Source: Clostridia bacterium
GTDB lineage: Bacteria > Bacillota > Clostridia > Christensenellales > UBA1242
Length of the DNA stretch: 64,000 nt
Direction: 5' to 3'
Assembly: GCA_900753315.1 (NCBI GenBank)
Contig: CAADYP010000016.1
Coordinates: forward strand, 10,734-74,733
Both the position numbers and the translations under genes were made by a program. Below, in pieces: positions 55,070 to 63,968 of the stretch (positions are counted from its first letter, which is position 1; every line of letters begins with the position of its first letter). A model generated the notes under the pieces. That model did not search any database, had not been told where the DNA came from, and saw only the letters and a program-made list of their open reading frames with translations.

Positions 55070-55284
55070 AAATTCTCCTTTTTGTTCTTTCTTGTCTTAA
55101 AAGGTGCATCAATGGACTTTGGCACACACTGCTTTGAAAAACATTCAAACATCTTTTTCATGCAGTCTTCACAAAAAACAAGTTCACGCCTAATAAACCC
55201 TTTCGTGCTGAAACTGTATTTTGCCAAGTTGTTACAGCCATAAAAGTCACATTTCAACTGATGCTTACAGATTTCCATCTTCAT
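55066..55284 (-). CDS. Small zinc-finger-like protein of the capsid operon
   Basis: A 72-residue protein with cysteines and histidine spaced as a zinc-binding knuckle (CKHQLKCDFYGCNN, then CEDCMKKMFECF). It overlaps the previous gene by 19 bases and the portal by 4. A similar small Cys-rich gene is often found near phage head modules, but no function is known to me. Confidence 0.65.
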   Translation of the reverse strand: MKMEICKHQLKCDFYGCNNLAKYSFSTKGFIRRELVFCEDCMKKMFECFSKQCVPKSIDAPFKTRKNKKENL

Positions 55285-55564
55285 TTTCTTCTTTCTCCTT
55301 TTGTTTTAAAAGTTGCAAAAGCCTTTGTTTTTCTTGCAAAAGTTGTTTGTCGGACATCTTGGAGATTTCATCATTTGACAAATCAGATTGTTCAAGCAAA
55401 AATCTCAAAGCATTGATATCAGGCGGATTAAATTTTTTTGTTATCTTTCGCTTCGACAAAATCGAATTTCCGTTTTCGTCTGTTGTGTATTCTTCGACAA
55501 TTTCATCGCTTTCATATCCCAATGCTTTTTTGAGCAAAGCATTTTTTATTTCTTCCTCATTCAC
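55265..55564 (-). CDS. First gene of the capsid operon, possible small-terminase remnant
   Basis: A 99-residue protein starting at GTG 55564 after GAGGTGAAAG. The middle part (YESDEIVEEYTTDENGN, ITKKFNPPDINALRFLLEQ) resembles the C-terminal part of small terminase-linked proteins of Bacillota phages, which lack a DNA-binding domain in this form. The rest is a Lys/Glu/Gln coil. A promoter lies directly upstream. The terminase link is tentative. Confidence 0.5.
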   Translation of the reverse strand: MNEEEIKNALLKKALGYESDEIVEEYTTDENGNSILSKRKITKKFNPPDINALRFLLEQSDLSNDEISKMSDKQLLQEKQRLLQLLKQKEKEENEDGNL

Positions 55565-55595
55565 CTTTCACCTCAAAACTGCAACTTTTGCCCAA

Positions 55596-55624
55596 ATTGT
55601 AAAACTCAAAATCTGCATTTTCAA
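55596..55624 (-). promoter_or_regulatory. Promoter of the capsid operon
   Basis: On the - strand TTGAAA (55619-55624), 17 bases, TACAAT (55596-55601), about 31 bases before the first start codon. With the terminator at 48155-48186 it defines one ten-gene transcription unit. Confidence 0.6.
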
Positions 55625-55659
55625 CAAATCGTGCCAAAATTTTTTTGACACAATGCAAA

Positions 55660-55688
55660 TTAACAAAAAATCTTAAAATAAATAGAAT
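55660..55688 (+). promoter_or_regulatory. Promoter of the ABC transporter genes
   Basis: TTAACA (55660-55665), 17 bases, TAGAAT (55683-55688), followed by the GAGGG site of the gene at 55709. It diverges from the capsid promoter 36 bases away. Confidence 0.45.
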
Positions 55689-55708
55689 GTAAATGTAGAG
55701 GGCTAACT

Positions 55709-56503
55709 ATGGAAAATATACTGACTTTTAAAAATGTAAATTATTTTTATCAAACCAAAACTGACGAAATATTTGCATTAAATGACATAAATTTTGATAT
55801 AAAAGAGCGGTCATTTGTCTCACTTGTCGGGCCAAGTGGCTGTGGAAAAACGACAATTTTGTCTCTAACCGCTGGACTTCTTACGCCATCATCTGGCACG
55901 ATAGTACTTGATGGAGAGAGCAAAATTGACACAAAAAAAATAGGTTATATGTTCCAAAAAGACTACCTATTTGACTGGCGAACAGTTTGGAAGAATATAA
56001 CCTTAGGGCTTGAAATACAAAAATCTCCTGACAAGGACAAAAAACTTGCTCTTGCAGAAGAATTACTCAAAAAATATGACCTTTACAATTTCAGAAATCA
56101 AAAACCACGCTCATTAAGTGGAGGAATGAGACAAAGAGTTGCGCTTATTCGCACGCTTGCACTTGAACCAAAACTTTTGCTCCTTGACGAACCATTTTCG
56201 GCACTTGACTTTCAAACAAGGTTGTCACTGTGCGATGATGTTTTCGAGATTATAAAATCCGAACACAAAACAGCACTTCTTGTCACTCACGACATTTCTG
56301 AAGCAATTTCAATGTCCGACAAAATCATTGTCTTGACATCACGCCCTGCAACAGTCAAGGACATTATCAATCCAAATTTGACTGGCAAGACACCACTAAT
56401 CAAGCGTGAAGATAAAAATTTTGCCGCTCTTTTTGACAAGATATGGAGAGAACTAACCAATGAAAAAACAGAAAGCACAAACACAGACAAAAAACTTTTC
56501 TAA
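55709..56503 (+). CDS. ABC transporter ATP-binding protein, nitrate/sulfonate/taurine type
   Basis: The 264-residue ATPase shows Walker A GPSGCGKTT near residue 39, signature LSGGMRQRVAL, Walker B LLLLDEPFSALD and the switch His in LVTHDISEA. Among ABC families it fits the SsuB/TauB group that pairs with the permease encoded next; the two genes overlap by 44 bases. The substrate (sulfonate, nitrate, pyrimidine precursor or other) cannot be told, and no binding protein is encoded here. Confidence 0.9.
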   Translation: MENILTFKNVNYFYQTKTDEIFALNDINFDIKERSFVSLVGPSGCGKTTILSLTAGLLTPSSGTIVLDGESKIDTKKIGYMFQKDYLFDWRTVWKNITLGLEIQKSPDKDKKLALAEELLKKYDLYNFRNQKPRSLSGGMRQRVALIRTLALEPKLLLLDEPFSALDFQTRLSLCDDVFEIIKSEHKTALLVTHDISEAISMSDKIIVLTSRPATVKDIINPNLTGKTPLIKREDKNFAALFDKIWRELTNEKTESTNTDKKLF

Positions 56504-57284
56504 ATCGCACAAACTCTATGTAAAGCGACTTAAAAAAGACAAATTCATAATCATATTTTTCAGGATATTTGTTTTGGTGGCATTTCTAGGACTGTGGGAA
56601 CTTTTCACATACTGTCAAGTTTTAGACCCATTTTTTGTAAGTTCTCCGTCACGAATTGTCATGCAAATTGGTACACTAATCAAAAATAGCACACTGTTTG
56701 GACACACATGGATAACACTCTACGAAACTATAATTGGCTTTGTAATAGCAACTATTTTGGGCTATTTAATCGCCGTTGTTTTATGGTGGAATGAGAAGGT
56801 AAGAAAGGTGTTTGAACCATACATTGTCGTGCTCAATTCATTACCTAAAATCGCCCTTGGCCCAGTCATAATTTTGTGGGTCGGAGCCGGGACAAAAGCG
56901 ATTGTTTTGATGTGCGTGCTTATTTGCATAGTCATCACAACAATGAGCATGTTGTCTGCTTTTTTATCTATTGAAGAAGGCAAAATTTTGCTTCTAAAAT
57001 CCATGCATGCAAACAAATTTCAAATTTTATTTAAACTTGTTTTACCAAACTCAATGCCAGATTTTATATCAGTTCTCAAAATAAATGTCGGTATGAGTTG
57101 GGTTGGAAGCATTATGGGAGAATATTTGACCAGCAAAGCAGGTCTTGGATATTTGATTGTTTATGGCGGACAAATATTCAAAATTGACCTCGTCATGGCA
57201 GCAACCACAATTCTATGCATCCTCGCCTATTTGATGTATTATTTGGTGAGTTTGCTTGAAAAGAAATATTCAATCAGAAAATAA
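56460..57284 (+). CDS. ABC transporter permease, SsuC/TauC type
   Basis: The 274-residue membrane protein has about six membrane helices and the coupling segment SIEEGKILLLKSMHANKFQILFKLVLPNSMPDF, with the EAA-like block, and GMSWVGSIMGEY. The basic N-terminus (MKKQKAQTQTK) precedes the first helix near 32-50. It overlaps the ATPase gene, so the two are made together. It ends 3 bases before the convergent YkvI-like gene. Confidence 0.9.
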   Translation: MKKQKAQTQTKNFSKSHKLYVKRLKKDKFIIIFFRIFVLVAFLGLWELFTYCQVLDPFFVSSPSRIVMQIGTLIKNSTLFGHTWITLYETIIGFVIATILGYLIAVVLWWNEKVRKVFEPYIVVLNSLPKIALGPVIILWVGAGTKAIVLMCVLICIVITTMSMLSAFLSIEEGKILLLKSMHANKFQILFKLVLPNSMPDFISVLKINVGMSWVGSIMGEYLTSKAGLGYLIVYGGQIFKIDLVMAATTILCILAYLMYYLVSLLEKKYSIRK

Positions 57285-57287
57285 GCA

Positions 57288-58292
57288 TCATTCTCCATTG
57301 ATTTTGCGAGAGACCTTGTCTTTGACAATCTTTCCATTTTCAAATGCAACAATATATGCAAGGACAAAAACACCAAAAACACTGCAAATCGGATAAAGCA
57401 AAGAAACAATTTGCGAAAACCCAACCGCACTAATAACAAACGGAATTAAAACCGCACACAAAGTTGCTATCATTTCATTTTTGATGAAAACTTGAAACGA
57501 AGTTTTAAGTGTCAAACAAAGTGAAATCAAAGTTGTAAAGCACCCAATCAAAATAACAACATATACCAAAACAAACATCAATTGATTGTTTTTAACAATG
57601 TTTAAAAATGGCATTTCACTGATGAAACTATCGTTGTTTTTTTGCAAAACAAAATTTCCAAAAAAAAGAAAAATCAAAATCAAAATCGTGGAAAACAGGC
57701 TTACATAAAATGCCTGTTTTTTCGTTAAATTTTCACCAATTTTTGATATAACAACACTACTCATAGAGATGTTTAGAGAAACATAAAGCGGACAATACAA
57801 AAATCCAGCCCAAGAATTGGTCGAGATTGATATTTTTGAAGATGAAAAGCAAGAAAAAAACAAAACTGCCAAAAAGATAATGGACATCGCCGGCATCAAA
57901 ACAAGATTTGCTTTTTCAAGCCCTTTCATTCCCTTGATGCACACAAGAACACACCCCAAAATCAATCCAACAGTCAGCAAAACATCCACCACAATTGGCA
58001 AATAAGAAAACAAATTTTTTATTCCAGCAAACATTGACGAACAAAAAACAATAGAAATAACAAACATTACAAAATTTAATATTTTGGAGTTTTCAATATG
58101 TTTTGAAATGCTCTTTCCATGCAGAAGTAGAAAATAAAAAAGCAGAAAAAACAAGATCCCTGCTATTAAAATATAGAGATATGACAGCACCCCATAACGG
58201 CTGAAAAACACCATTATTTCCTTACCACTTGAAAAGCCTGCACCAACCACTGTTCCAAAAATCAAAAAGACCGCACCAAAAATTTTAGACAT
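57288..58292 (-). CDS. YkvI-like membrane protein
   Basis: The 334-residue protein has about ten membrane helices and the N-terminal block GTVVGAGFSSGKEIMVFFSRYG typical of the YkvI family of uncharacterised transport-like proteins. A TATAAT (58298-58303) lies five bases from the ATG and no ribosome site is seen, so a near-leaderless transcript is possible, though the -35 is poor. Substrate unknown. Confidence 0.82.
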   Translation of the reverse strand: MSKIFGAVFLIFGTVVGAGFSSGKEIMVFFSRYGVLSYLYILIAGILFFLLFYFLLLHGKSISKHIENSKILNFVMFVISIVFCSSMFAGIKNLFSYLPIVVDVLLTVGLILGCVLVCIKGMKGLEKANLVLMPAMSIIFLAVLFFSCFSSSKISISTNSWAGFLYCPLYVSLNISMSSVVISKIGENLTKKQAFYVSLFSTILILIFLFFGNFVLQKNNDSFISEMPFLNIVKNNQLMFVLVYVVILIGCFTTLISLCLTLKTSFQVFIKNEMIATLCAVLIPFVISAVGFSQIVSLLYPICSVFGVFVLAYIVAFENGKIVKDKVSRKINGE

Positions 58293-58367
58293 GCTAAATT
58301 ATATTAAAAAAATGTTTAATAAATCACCAAATTGAATGAAAAAAGCGATTTTAAGCAAAATAAAAAC

Positions 58368-58967
58368 ATGAAGCACAAAAGCCTTTTAATTATTTTTATT
58401 TTCACGGTTACAGCAGGACTGTTTGCCAGTCTTTTTCCTTACCCAATTTTTTCAAATTACACAAATATAACAAAAAATGAAGCCTATCAAATAAACAACC
58501 ATCACGAAACAGAACTTCAGAAACAAGAAACGGAACATTCTCCCAAAATATTAAATCTAGATTGGCAAAATGGAATATGTTCTTTGCTTGAAGAAGACGC
58601 AGTTTACAAACTCATAGATTTAAAAACACAAACTCAATTTTATATAAAGATTTTAGACAAACAAAACCATGCTGACATTGAACCAAATTCTATACAAGAT
58701 TTTGCGTTGATGCAAAATTTATCCAAGAATGCATGGAGTTGGAAGCGTCGCCCAGTATTATTAAAATATAACCAAACCACTTATTTCCCCGCAAGTTTAG
58801 CGCTTTATCCGCATGGCTATTCAGAATCAAAAACAAGTGGACATTTTTGTTTACACTTCAAAAATAGCAAAACTAATCAAACAAATCAAACAGACGATTT
58901 TCACCAAAACACAATCAAAATTGCCATTAAACAAGGCAAAAATTATATAAAAAATTTACAAATTTAA
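58368..58967 (+). CDS. Secreted protein with a HFCxHF motif, unknown enzyme
   Basis: The start is set at ATG 58368 (MKHKSLLIIFIFTV), where a signal or anchor segment begins; an upstream in-frame TTG has no ribosome site. The 199-residue protein contains WSWKRRPVLLKYN, FPASLALYPHGY and GHFCLHFKNSKTNQTNQTD, blocks I associate with an uncharacterised Cys/His domain of secreted Bacillota proteins; a transpeptidase-like role is only a guess. TTGAAT-18-CAAAAT then six bases to ATG fits the leaderless pattern weakly. Confidence 0.72.
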   Translation: MKHKSLLIIFIFTVTAGLFASLFPYPIFSNYTNITKNEAYQINNHHETELQKQETEHSPKILNLDWQNGICSLLEEDAVYKLIDLKTQTQFYIKILDKQNHADIEPNSIQDFALMQNLSKNAWSWKRRPVLLKYNQTTYFPASLALYPHGYSESKTSGHFCLHFKNSKTNQTNQTDDFHQNTIKIAIKQGKNYIKNLQI

Positions 58968-58983
58968 CACCTACAAAAATAAA

Positions 58984-59012
58984 AAAGTATCTCAAAATAG
59001 AGATACTTTAAT
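58984..59012. terminator. Bidirectional terminator between the HFC protein and the 1600-residue lipoprotein
   Basis: AAAGTATCTC (58984-58993) pairs with GAGATACTTT (59000-59009). T- or A-rich tails on both sides. Confidence 0.7.
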
Positions 59013-59023
59013 TTTTCTATTAT

Positions 59024-62000
59024 CTATCGACAACCTTCAGCAAAAGTTATTGAAAATCTTATTCCACCACATCTATTCAACCACACTGTTTTTTCCATTC
59101 CATATGATGTTATCATTTTTCCATTTTTGAGATTACCACCCAAATCTCTTGTCCAATAATCACAATATGTATCACCATTGATTCCAAGCATAAAACATAC
59201 CATATCACTTGCTTTTGCTCTTGAATTGATAGAACAATTCTCAATTTCTTCTATAGATGCAATACGGATATATGACTCTTCTTTTTCTTTATGTTTTACT
59301 TTCTCTTGCTGTCCAGTTTCTCCAAAATAATCATATACATAATTTCCAGAATCAATCTTAAATTTAGTATTTGTGACATTTGAAATTGTCATTAATTTTG
59401 ACTCACTGAATTTTGCACCACTGCTTACAGCTGAATACATATCACTATCAGTAAATTCCCATCCTTCTGAAACGCTCCCCAAATCAGAAGTTACCGCTCC
59501 AGCCCACAAAATTGTATCACTTACAGCATCAAAACTAGTTCTGCGCTCACCATTTTTCCAATTTGTATTTCTTTCATGATATAAATAATCCAAGACTGAT
59601 TCATCTAGAGCATAATCCAAAATCAAAATATCTTTTCGTATGATACCATCAAAATAATATCCTACTGGTGTTGTTGCACTGCTTTCTGCTTCCGCTCCTA
59701 TAAAAATAGTGTTCGTTGAATTGTATTTTACTTTTCCGCCAGTAAACTTCCCTGTAGACGCATGATAAACAGAATCAATATAAAGTTTTGCATAAGAACC
59801 ATCAAATATCAATGTAAACATATGCCAGCCACTCCCAAGATCAGCCCATTTTGAATCAGATGAAGCATGCCTATAACCATTACCATAGTCATATATAGCA
59901 AATATTATTTTCCCTTCACTTGATTCAAGATTCCAGCCACCATCTTCAGTGCAAGAAATAATTCTCATTGTGTCATTACCATAATCAGCCCAGTTGTTCA
60001 TATATGCCCAAATGTTTACAGTAAATTTCTTTTCATATTTCAAAGATTTATCAAGCGCAATAAACTTTCTTTCTCCGCCCTCAAAATTCTCATTAGCATC
60101 ACTTCTCCATTTGATTGGTTCAAATTCAAAGAAATAATACATATCCTTTTCAAATTCTCCAACTTCCTCAATAACAATATTAGTCAACTTCCCTGATGTG
60201 CATGGATAACTATTATTATCTACAAAAGACACCCTATATTGTTTCCCATTCTCCATCTTTTCTGTAACATCAAAATAAACACATGCATCTTCCTTGCTAC
60301 CATTTATTCCAATTTTAATCATAGTCATATCTTCAGTTTTAGTAAAAACATTGTTCCAAAGTTCTCCACCATAGCCATTCGCTGTCAACTTTTGAACTTT
60401 TGAATTTGAATATGCGTTATCGCTATAACTTCCTTGAGAAAAAGTAAGATCAATATAACCATTTTGTAAAAATGTTACAGATGCTGCATTACCTATATCT
60501 GAATAACTTGAAAATTTCAATCTATCAAACACTATAGTTTGCGTTTTTGTAGCTTTAATCATTGCATACTTTGTTCCATTATAGTTTACAATTGAAACTT
60601 TTTCTTCACTTTTACCATTATTATAAATTAAATACCCCACAACACTTTCAATGCCAACATCATTTGTCAATTGAGCATTAAGCGTTGCCCCGACATATGA
60701 TTGTGGATATTCACCATCTTCAAAATAATAACAATCATCAGCTTGATTATAGATCATGTTATTGCTACTTTTCTTCATAAAATATACATAATAATTGCCA
60801 TCTTCAGTTACTTTGTATGAAGAAATATTAAAATATGGTGGAAACTTTGAATTGGTTGTAGTGCCCAAACAAACATATCCTTCTTTGGCAACAGTACTTA
60901 TACCATTTTCATAATTTCGTAACACTTTGTTACTAAAATCAACATTATCAATTGAATTAATTACAAAATTATCATGTGAAGCTTGGTTTGATTTATCATA
61001 ATAGTATTCAAAATTTATATCTCCACCAACACTTGAAATAGACCAGTTTTCGCCATCACTTGATACCATTGGATAAATTTTGAGAGAGCCAAAAATTATC
61101 GGTGTCCAGTCAGCATAAAGCGTTGCATTTGAATCTGCAGAGTATGTAGCCCCTGATGTATATGCAGTGCTTGTCCCAGCGCTATTTGTATTCCAACCAT
61201 ATGCAGTATAACTCGTTTTTGTCAAATTGTTTGATCCAAGTGTTATGCTTGTCCCATGAATTTTATATTGTGTTGACGGCAATGTTCCACTACCACCATT
61301 TGAAGCATATGAAATTCTGTATCTTTGATATACATAAACATTTATCGTAGAATCCCACGTCGGAGTCCAATTAATTGAATAACTATCAGACGATGTAGTA
61401 TACAACTTGGTGTATGATGTATCCGTAGGTGCAGAACCTATTTTCATATAATACGAATATGATTCCGCACTTGGAAGTTTAAAAGTTATCGTTTGTGCTG
61501 TTGTTGTGTAAGCATGTGTAAACTTTGCAAAACTTCCACTTGCAATCGTTGTTGCAGTTGAAGGCGAACATGTAGATGCAGTAACACTCAAATTTGTTGT
61601 GTTTGTTTGTCTTGTGGTTCCACCATAATAATTAATAGTATAAGTATATGTGCTTATTTCCCATTGTGCAGTTAATGTTTCAGAAGCAGTACGCGTGGTG
61701 GTTGAAGTTGCAAAAGCAGATGCTGGCCAACTACTTGATGTTGGTGAAACAAGTTCTAAAACAATATTGTCCAAATAACATAATCCAGCATAATTCCAAG
61801 AAAGATATACTCCAACATTCCCTGCTGTTGTTATTTCATACAATGTCTCATATTTTGTTCTAGTTTGACTCGCAATTTGTGGGATACTGCCATCATTTAA
61901 AACTTTAATCGTCGAGCCATTAGTCGAAATTCTAAAAGCGCCAGAAGGGTTAGAATCACTTCTAGTATTATATGCATAATAACTCAACCGATACTGCCCT

Positions 62001-63826
62001 GCAACAGGCAGATTTACTTGATACAAATACGATTGCTGTTCTCCATTTACCAAATGATAGTTTTGCTCTGGAGTCATGTTTAAAACACCCTTATCAGAAA
62101 AAGTGACATAATTCATGTTTGTCCTGTCAGTTTTAGAATTTATAAAATCAGCATATTCATAAATATTTAATAAATTTTTTCTCCACCCCAAAAATCTATA
62201 TCCCGTCCTTGATGGTTCAGGCAATGTTCCATAAGCAGTAAATGACGATTTTGTGCTTATTATCAAAGTGTCAGTCCCTCTCCAACCTGCAGTTGCAGGT
62301 ATCGATCCTCCGTTTGAATCCAATGTAAGACTTACACTATTAACTGTCCATTTCGCATACCAAACATTATTTCCTATAGTAATATCAGAACCAATTGTTG
62401 CTCCTGGTTGATAAACTGTTCCATTTACACTATTTAACGCCCAACCATTAAAAGTATAACCTGTTCTAATAGGGACAGTTGTACTTAAGGTATATGTCGC
62501 ACCAGATTTATAAGTTATACCACTTGGTGCACCTATTCCTCCATTTGCATCATAGGTCGCCTTATATGTAGCTTCCCATGAAGGAATCAGTGCAAGCATT
62601 CCATATGCTGAACCTGATTTTTGCATCAATCCATCAATGGTATAACTTCCATAAGAACTTAATTTCCCGATTTTAACCCAAGAATGCCCCACACTTCTAT
62701 AATAAATATCCCAATCAGTTAACGACCACCCACTTCTGCGTGGCGTTACAATAACATTTTTGATCAGTGCTGTAGAAGAAGCTGATATGCAATATGACTG
62801 CAACAATGTACTTGCCGCATCTGAAAGAGCACTGTATTGATTTGAAATATTTCTAGATATAACCTGTTTAAAATTGTAAGTAGCGCCACCATAAAACACA
62901 GGCTCTCCGCTGTAACTTGTTGACAGTCCTGAATAATAATATCTGCGCCCCTCAAATGTAAAAGAAGACGAACTATAAATAGCAGAACCTGATGTCCCAT
63001 ATTTGTATGTAACTTCATTTGCATCTGTGGACACCAAAACAGGCATCGTGTAACCAGTTTCTCTGTTATAAAAGCATGCGGAATATGCATGTCCATAATT
63101 AGTCGATGTAGTTTTAAAAAACTTTTTATCACCTGCAAAATGCAAGATACTGGTCGTTGTATCATCAACATTTTGGTCACTTCTAGGAGTATATAGCAAA
63201 TCGCCATCTCCGTCAACAAAAATTCCACCATTCCCACAAAACAAAATAGATATATTTCCTGTTTTTTGATATGTGTAAAATGGATCAGCGTAATCATCTA
63301 TTGTTGAAGTTGATGTAGAAGTAGAATTCCAATGAGCATATACTGTATATGATGATACAGCTCTGACATTTGTTGATGATTCGATTCTCGTTCCGCCGGT
63401 TTCAGATAGATACCAACCAGCAAAGAGATAACCCTTTCGTGAAATTTCTCCAGAAACTGGAATTGTCCCATAAATAGGAAGAGGCGCTGGTTCTGGCTTG
63501 ATCGGCTTTGCATTCGCAACTACATCACCAATTGAAGATTCTGATATGTTGCTATCATAGTAATATGATTTTTGCACAGAACTTCCATAACCACTCCAAT
63601 TGCTACTAGCAATGATTGCCCCACCATTTGCATTAAATGTTACCGTAATATTATATCCATCTACTTTTGTATTGTCTTCATCATCAGGATTTTCAGGAGA
63701 GTCCGAAATCCCTCCCCCACCATCTTTTGGAGTGGATTGACTACAGCCCTGCAAAAGACACACACCACCTGCCACAAAGGTGATACTCAAAAATGCAAAG
63801 AATATAGCCATCAAGACTCTTTTCAT
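59024..63826 (-). CDS. Giant surface lipoprotein with InlB-type repeats, LamG-like domain and DUF6273-like ends
   Basis: The signal peptide ends in a lipobox, LLQGCS, with the lipid-carrying Cys at residue 28. Listeria-Bacteroides-type repeats follow, for example VTFNANGG, ATYDANGG to NVWYAKW, LTLDSNGG and ISYASNGG to LYADW, across about 55-910. From about 1030 comes a DUF6273-like half (FEDGEYPQSYVG). It is interrupted by a beta-sandwich segment (about 1095-1222) and a LamG-like domain (about 1262-1409, FTVNIWAYMNNW, HMFTLIFDGSYAKLYIDS). The other half ends YCDYWTRDLGGNLKNGK and GGIRFSITFAEGC. Cell-surface sugar or protein binding is likely. The message looks leaderless. Confidence 0.82.
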   Translation of the reverse strand: MKRVLMAIFFAFLSITFVAGGVCLLQGCSQSTPKDGGGGISDSPENPDDEDNTKVDGYNITVTFNANGGAIIASSNWSGYGSSVQKSYYYDSNISESSIGDVVANAKPIKPEPAPLPIYGTIPVSGEISRKGYLFAGWYLSETGGTRIESSTNVRAVSSYTVYAHWNSTSTSTSTIDDYADPFYTYQKTGNISILFCGNGGIFVDGDGDLLYTPRSDQNVDDTTTSILHFAGDKKFFKTTSTNYGHAYSACFYNRETGYTMPVLVSTDANEVTYKYGTSGSAIYSSSSFTFEGRRYYYSGLSTSYSGEPVFYGGATYNFKQVISRNISNQYSALSDAASTLLQSYCISASSTALIKNVIVTPRRSGWSLTDWDIYYRSVGHSWVKIGKLSSYGSYTIDGLMQKSGSAYGMLALIPSWEATYKATYDANGGIGAPSGITYKSGATYTLSTTVPIRTGYTFNGWALNSVNGTVYQPGATIGSDITIGNNVWYAKWTVNSVSLTLDSNGGSIPATAGWRGTDTLIISTKSSFTAYGTLPEPSRTGYRFLGWRKNLLNIYEYADFINSKTDRTNMNYVTFSDKGVLNMTPEQNYHLVNGEQQSYLYQVNLPVAGQYRLSYYAYNTRSDSNPSGAFRISTNGSTIKVLNDGSIPQIASQTRTKYETLYEITTAGNVGVYLSWNYAGLCYLDNIVLELVSPTSSSWPASAFATSTTTRTASETLTAQWEISTYTYTINYYGGTTRQTNTTNLSVTASTCSPSTATTIASGSFAKFTHAYTTTAQTITFKLPSAESYSYYMKIGSAPTDTSYTKLYTTSSDSYSINWTPTWDSTINVYVYQRYRISYASNGGSGTLPSTQYKIHGTSITLGSNNLTKTSYTAYGWNTNSAGTSTAYTSGATYSADSNATLYADWTPIIFGSLKIYPMVSSDGENWSISSVGGDINFEYYYDKSNQASHDNFVINSIDNVDFSNKVLRNYENGISTVAKEGYVCLGTTTNSKFPPYFNISSYKVTEDGNYYVYFMKKSSNNMIYNQADDCYYFEDGEYPQSYVGATLNAQLTNDVGIESVVGYLIYNNGKSEEKVSIVNYNGTKYAMIKATKTQTIVFDRLKFSSYSDIGNAASVTFLQNGYIDLTFSQGSYSDNAYSNSKVQKLTANGYGGELWNNVFTKTEDMTMIKIGINGSKEDACVYFDVTEKMENGKQYRVSFVDNNSYPCTSGKLTNIVIEEVGEFEKDMYYFFEFEPIKWRSDANENFEGGERKFIALDKSLKYEKKFTVNIWAYMNNWADYGNDTMRIISCTEDGGWNLESSEGKIIFAIYDYGNGYRHASSDSKWADLGSGWHMFTLIFDGSYAKLYIDSVYHASTGKFTGGKVKYNSTNTIFIGAEAESSATTPVGYYFDGIIRKDILILDYALDESVLDYLYHERNTNWKNGERRTSFDAVSDTILWAGAVTSDLGSVSEGWEFTDSDMYSAVSSGAKFSESKLMTISNVTNTKFKIDSGNYVYDYFGETGQQEKVKHKEKEESYIRIASIEEIENCSINSRAKASDMVCFMLGINGDTYCDYWTRDLGGNLKNGKMITSYGMEKTVWLNRCGGIRFSITFAEGCR

Positions 63827-63832
63827 GTTAAT

Positions 63833-63861
63833 ATGATACCATATTTTTCATTATCCGTAAA
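63833..63861 (-). promoter_or_regulatory. Promoter of the 1600-residue lipoprotein, leaderless geometry
   Basis: TTTACG (63856-63861), 17 bases, TATCAT (63833-63838) with an extended TG at -15/-14, six bases to the ATG at 63826, and no ribosome site. Confidence 0.55.
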
Positions 63862-63916
63862 GAAATTTTAAACATATTTATTGTCGTTTGTCAAAATATA
63901 TCAAAAAAAGTAATGA

Positions 63917-63948
63917 AAAAGAGCAGAGAAGAAAATCTCTGCTCTTTT
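63917..63948 (-). terminator. Terminator of the gene entering from the right edge
   Basis: AAAAGAGCAGAGA (63917-63929) pairs with TCTCTGCTCTTTT (63936-63948), followed on the - strand by a T-rich tail. Confidence 0.7.
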
Positions 63949-63968
63949 CGTATAATTAAATAGATTTA

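Noticed and set aside
48213..55564. Contractile tailocin or phage-tail injection system
   Set aside because: No sheath, tube, baseplate, spike or tape-measure protein is present; the genes are head and lysis genes only.
55709..57284. Specific substrate name (taurine, nitrate, thiamine precursor) for the ABC pair
   Set aside because: ATPase and permease sequences alone do not fix the substrate and no binding protein, riboswitch or pathway gene is adjacent.
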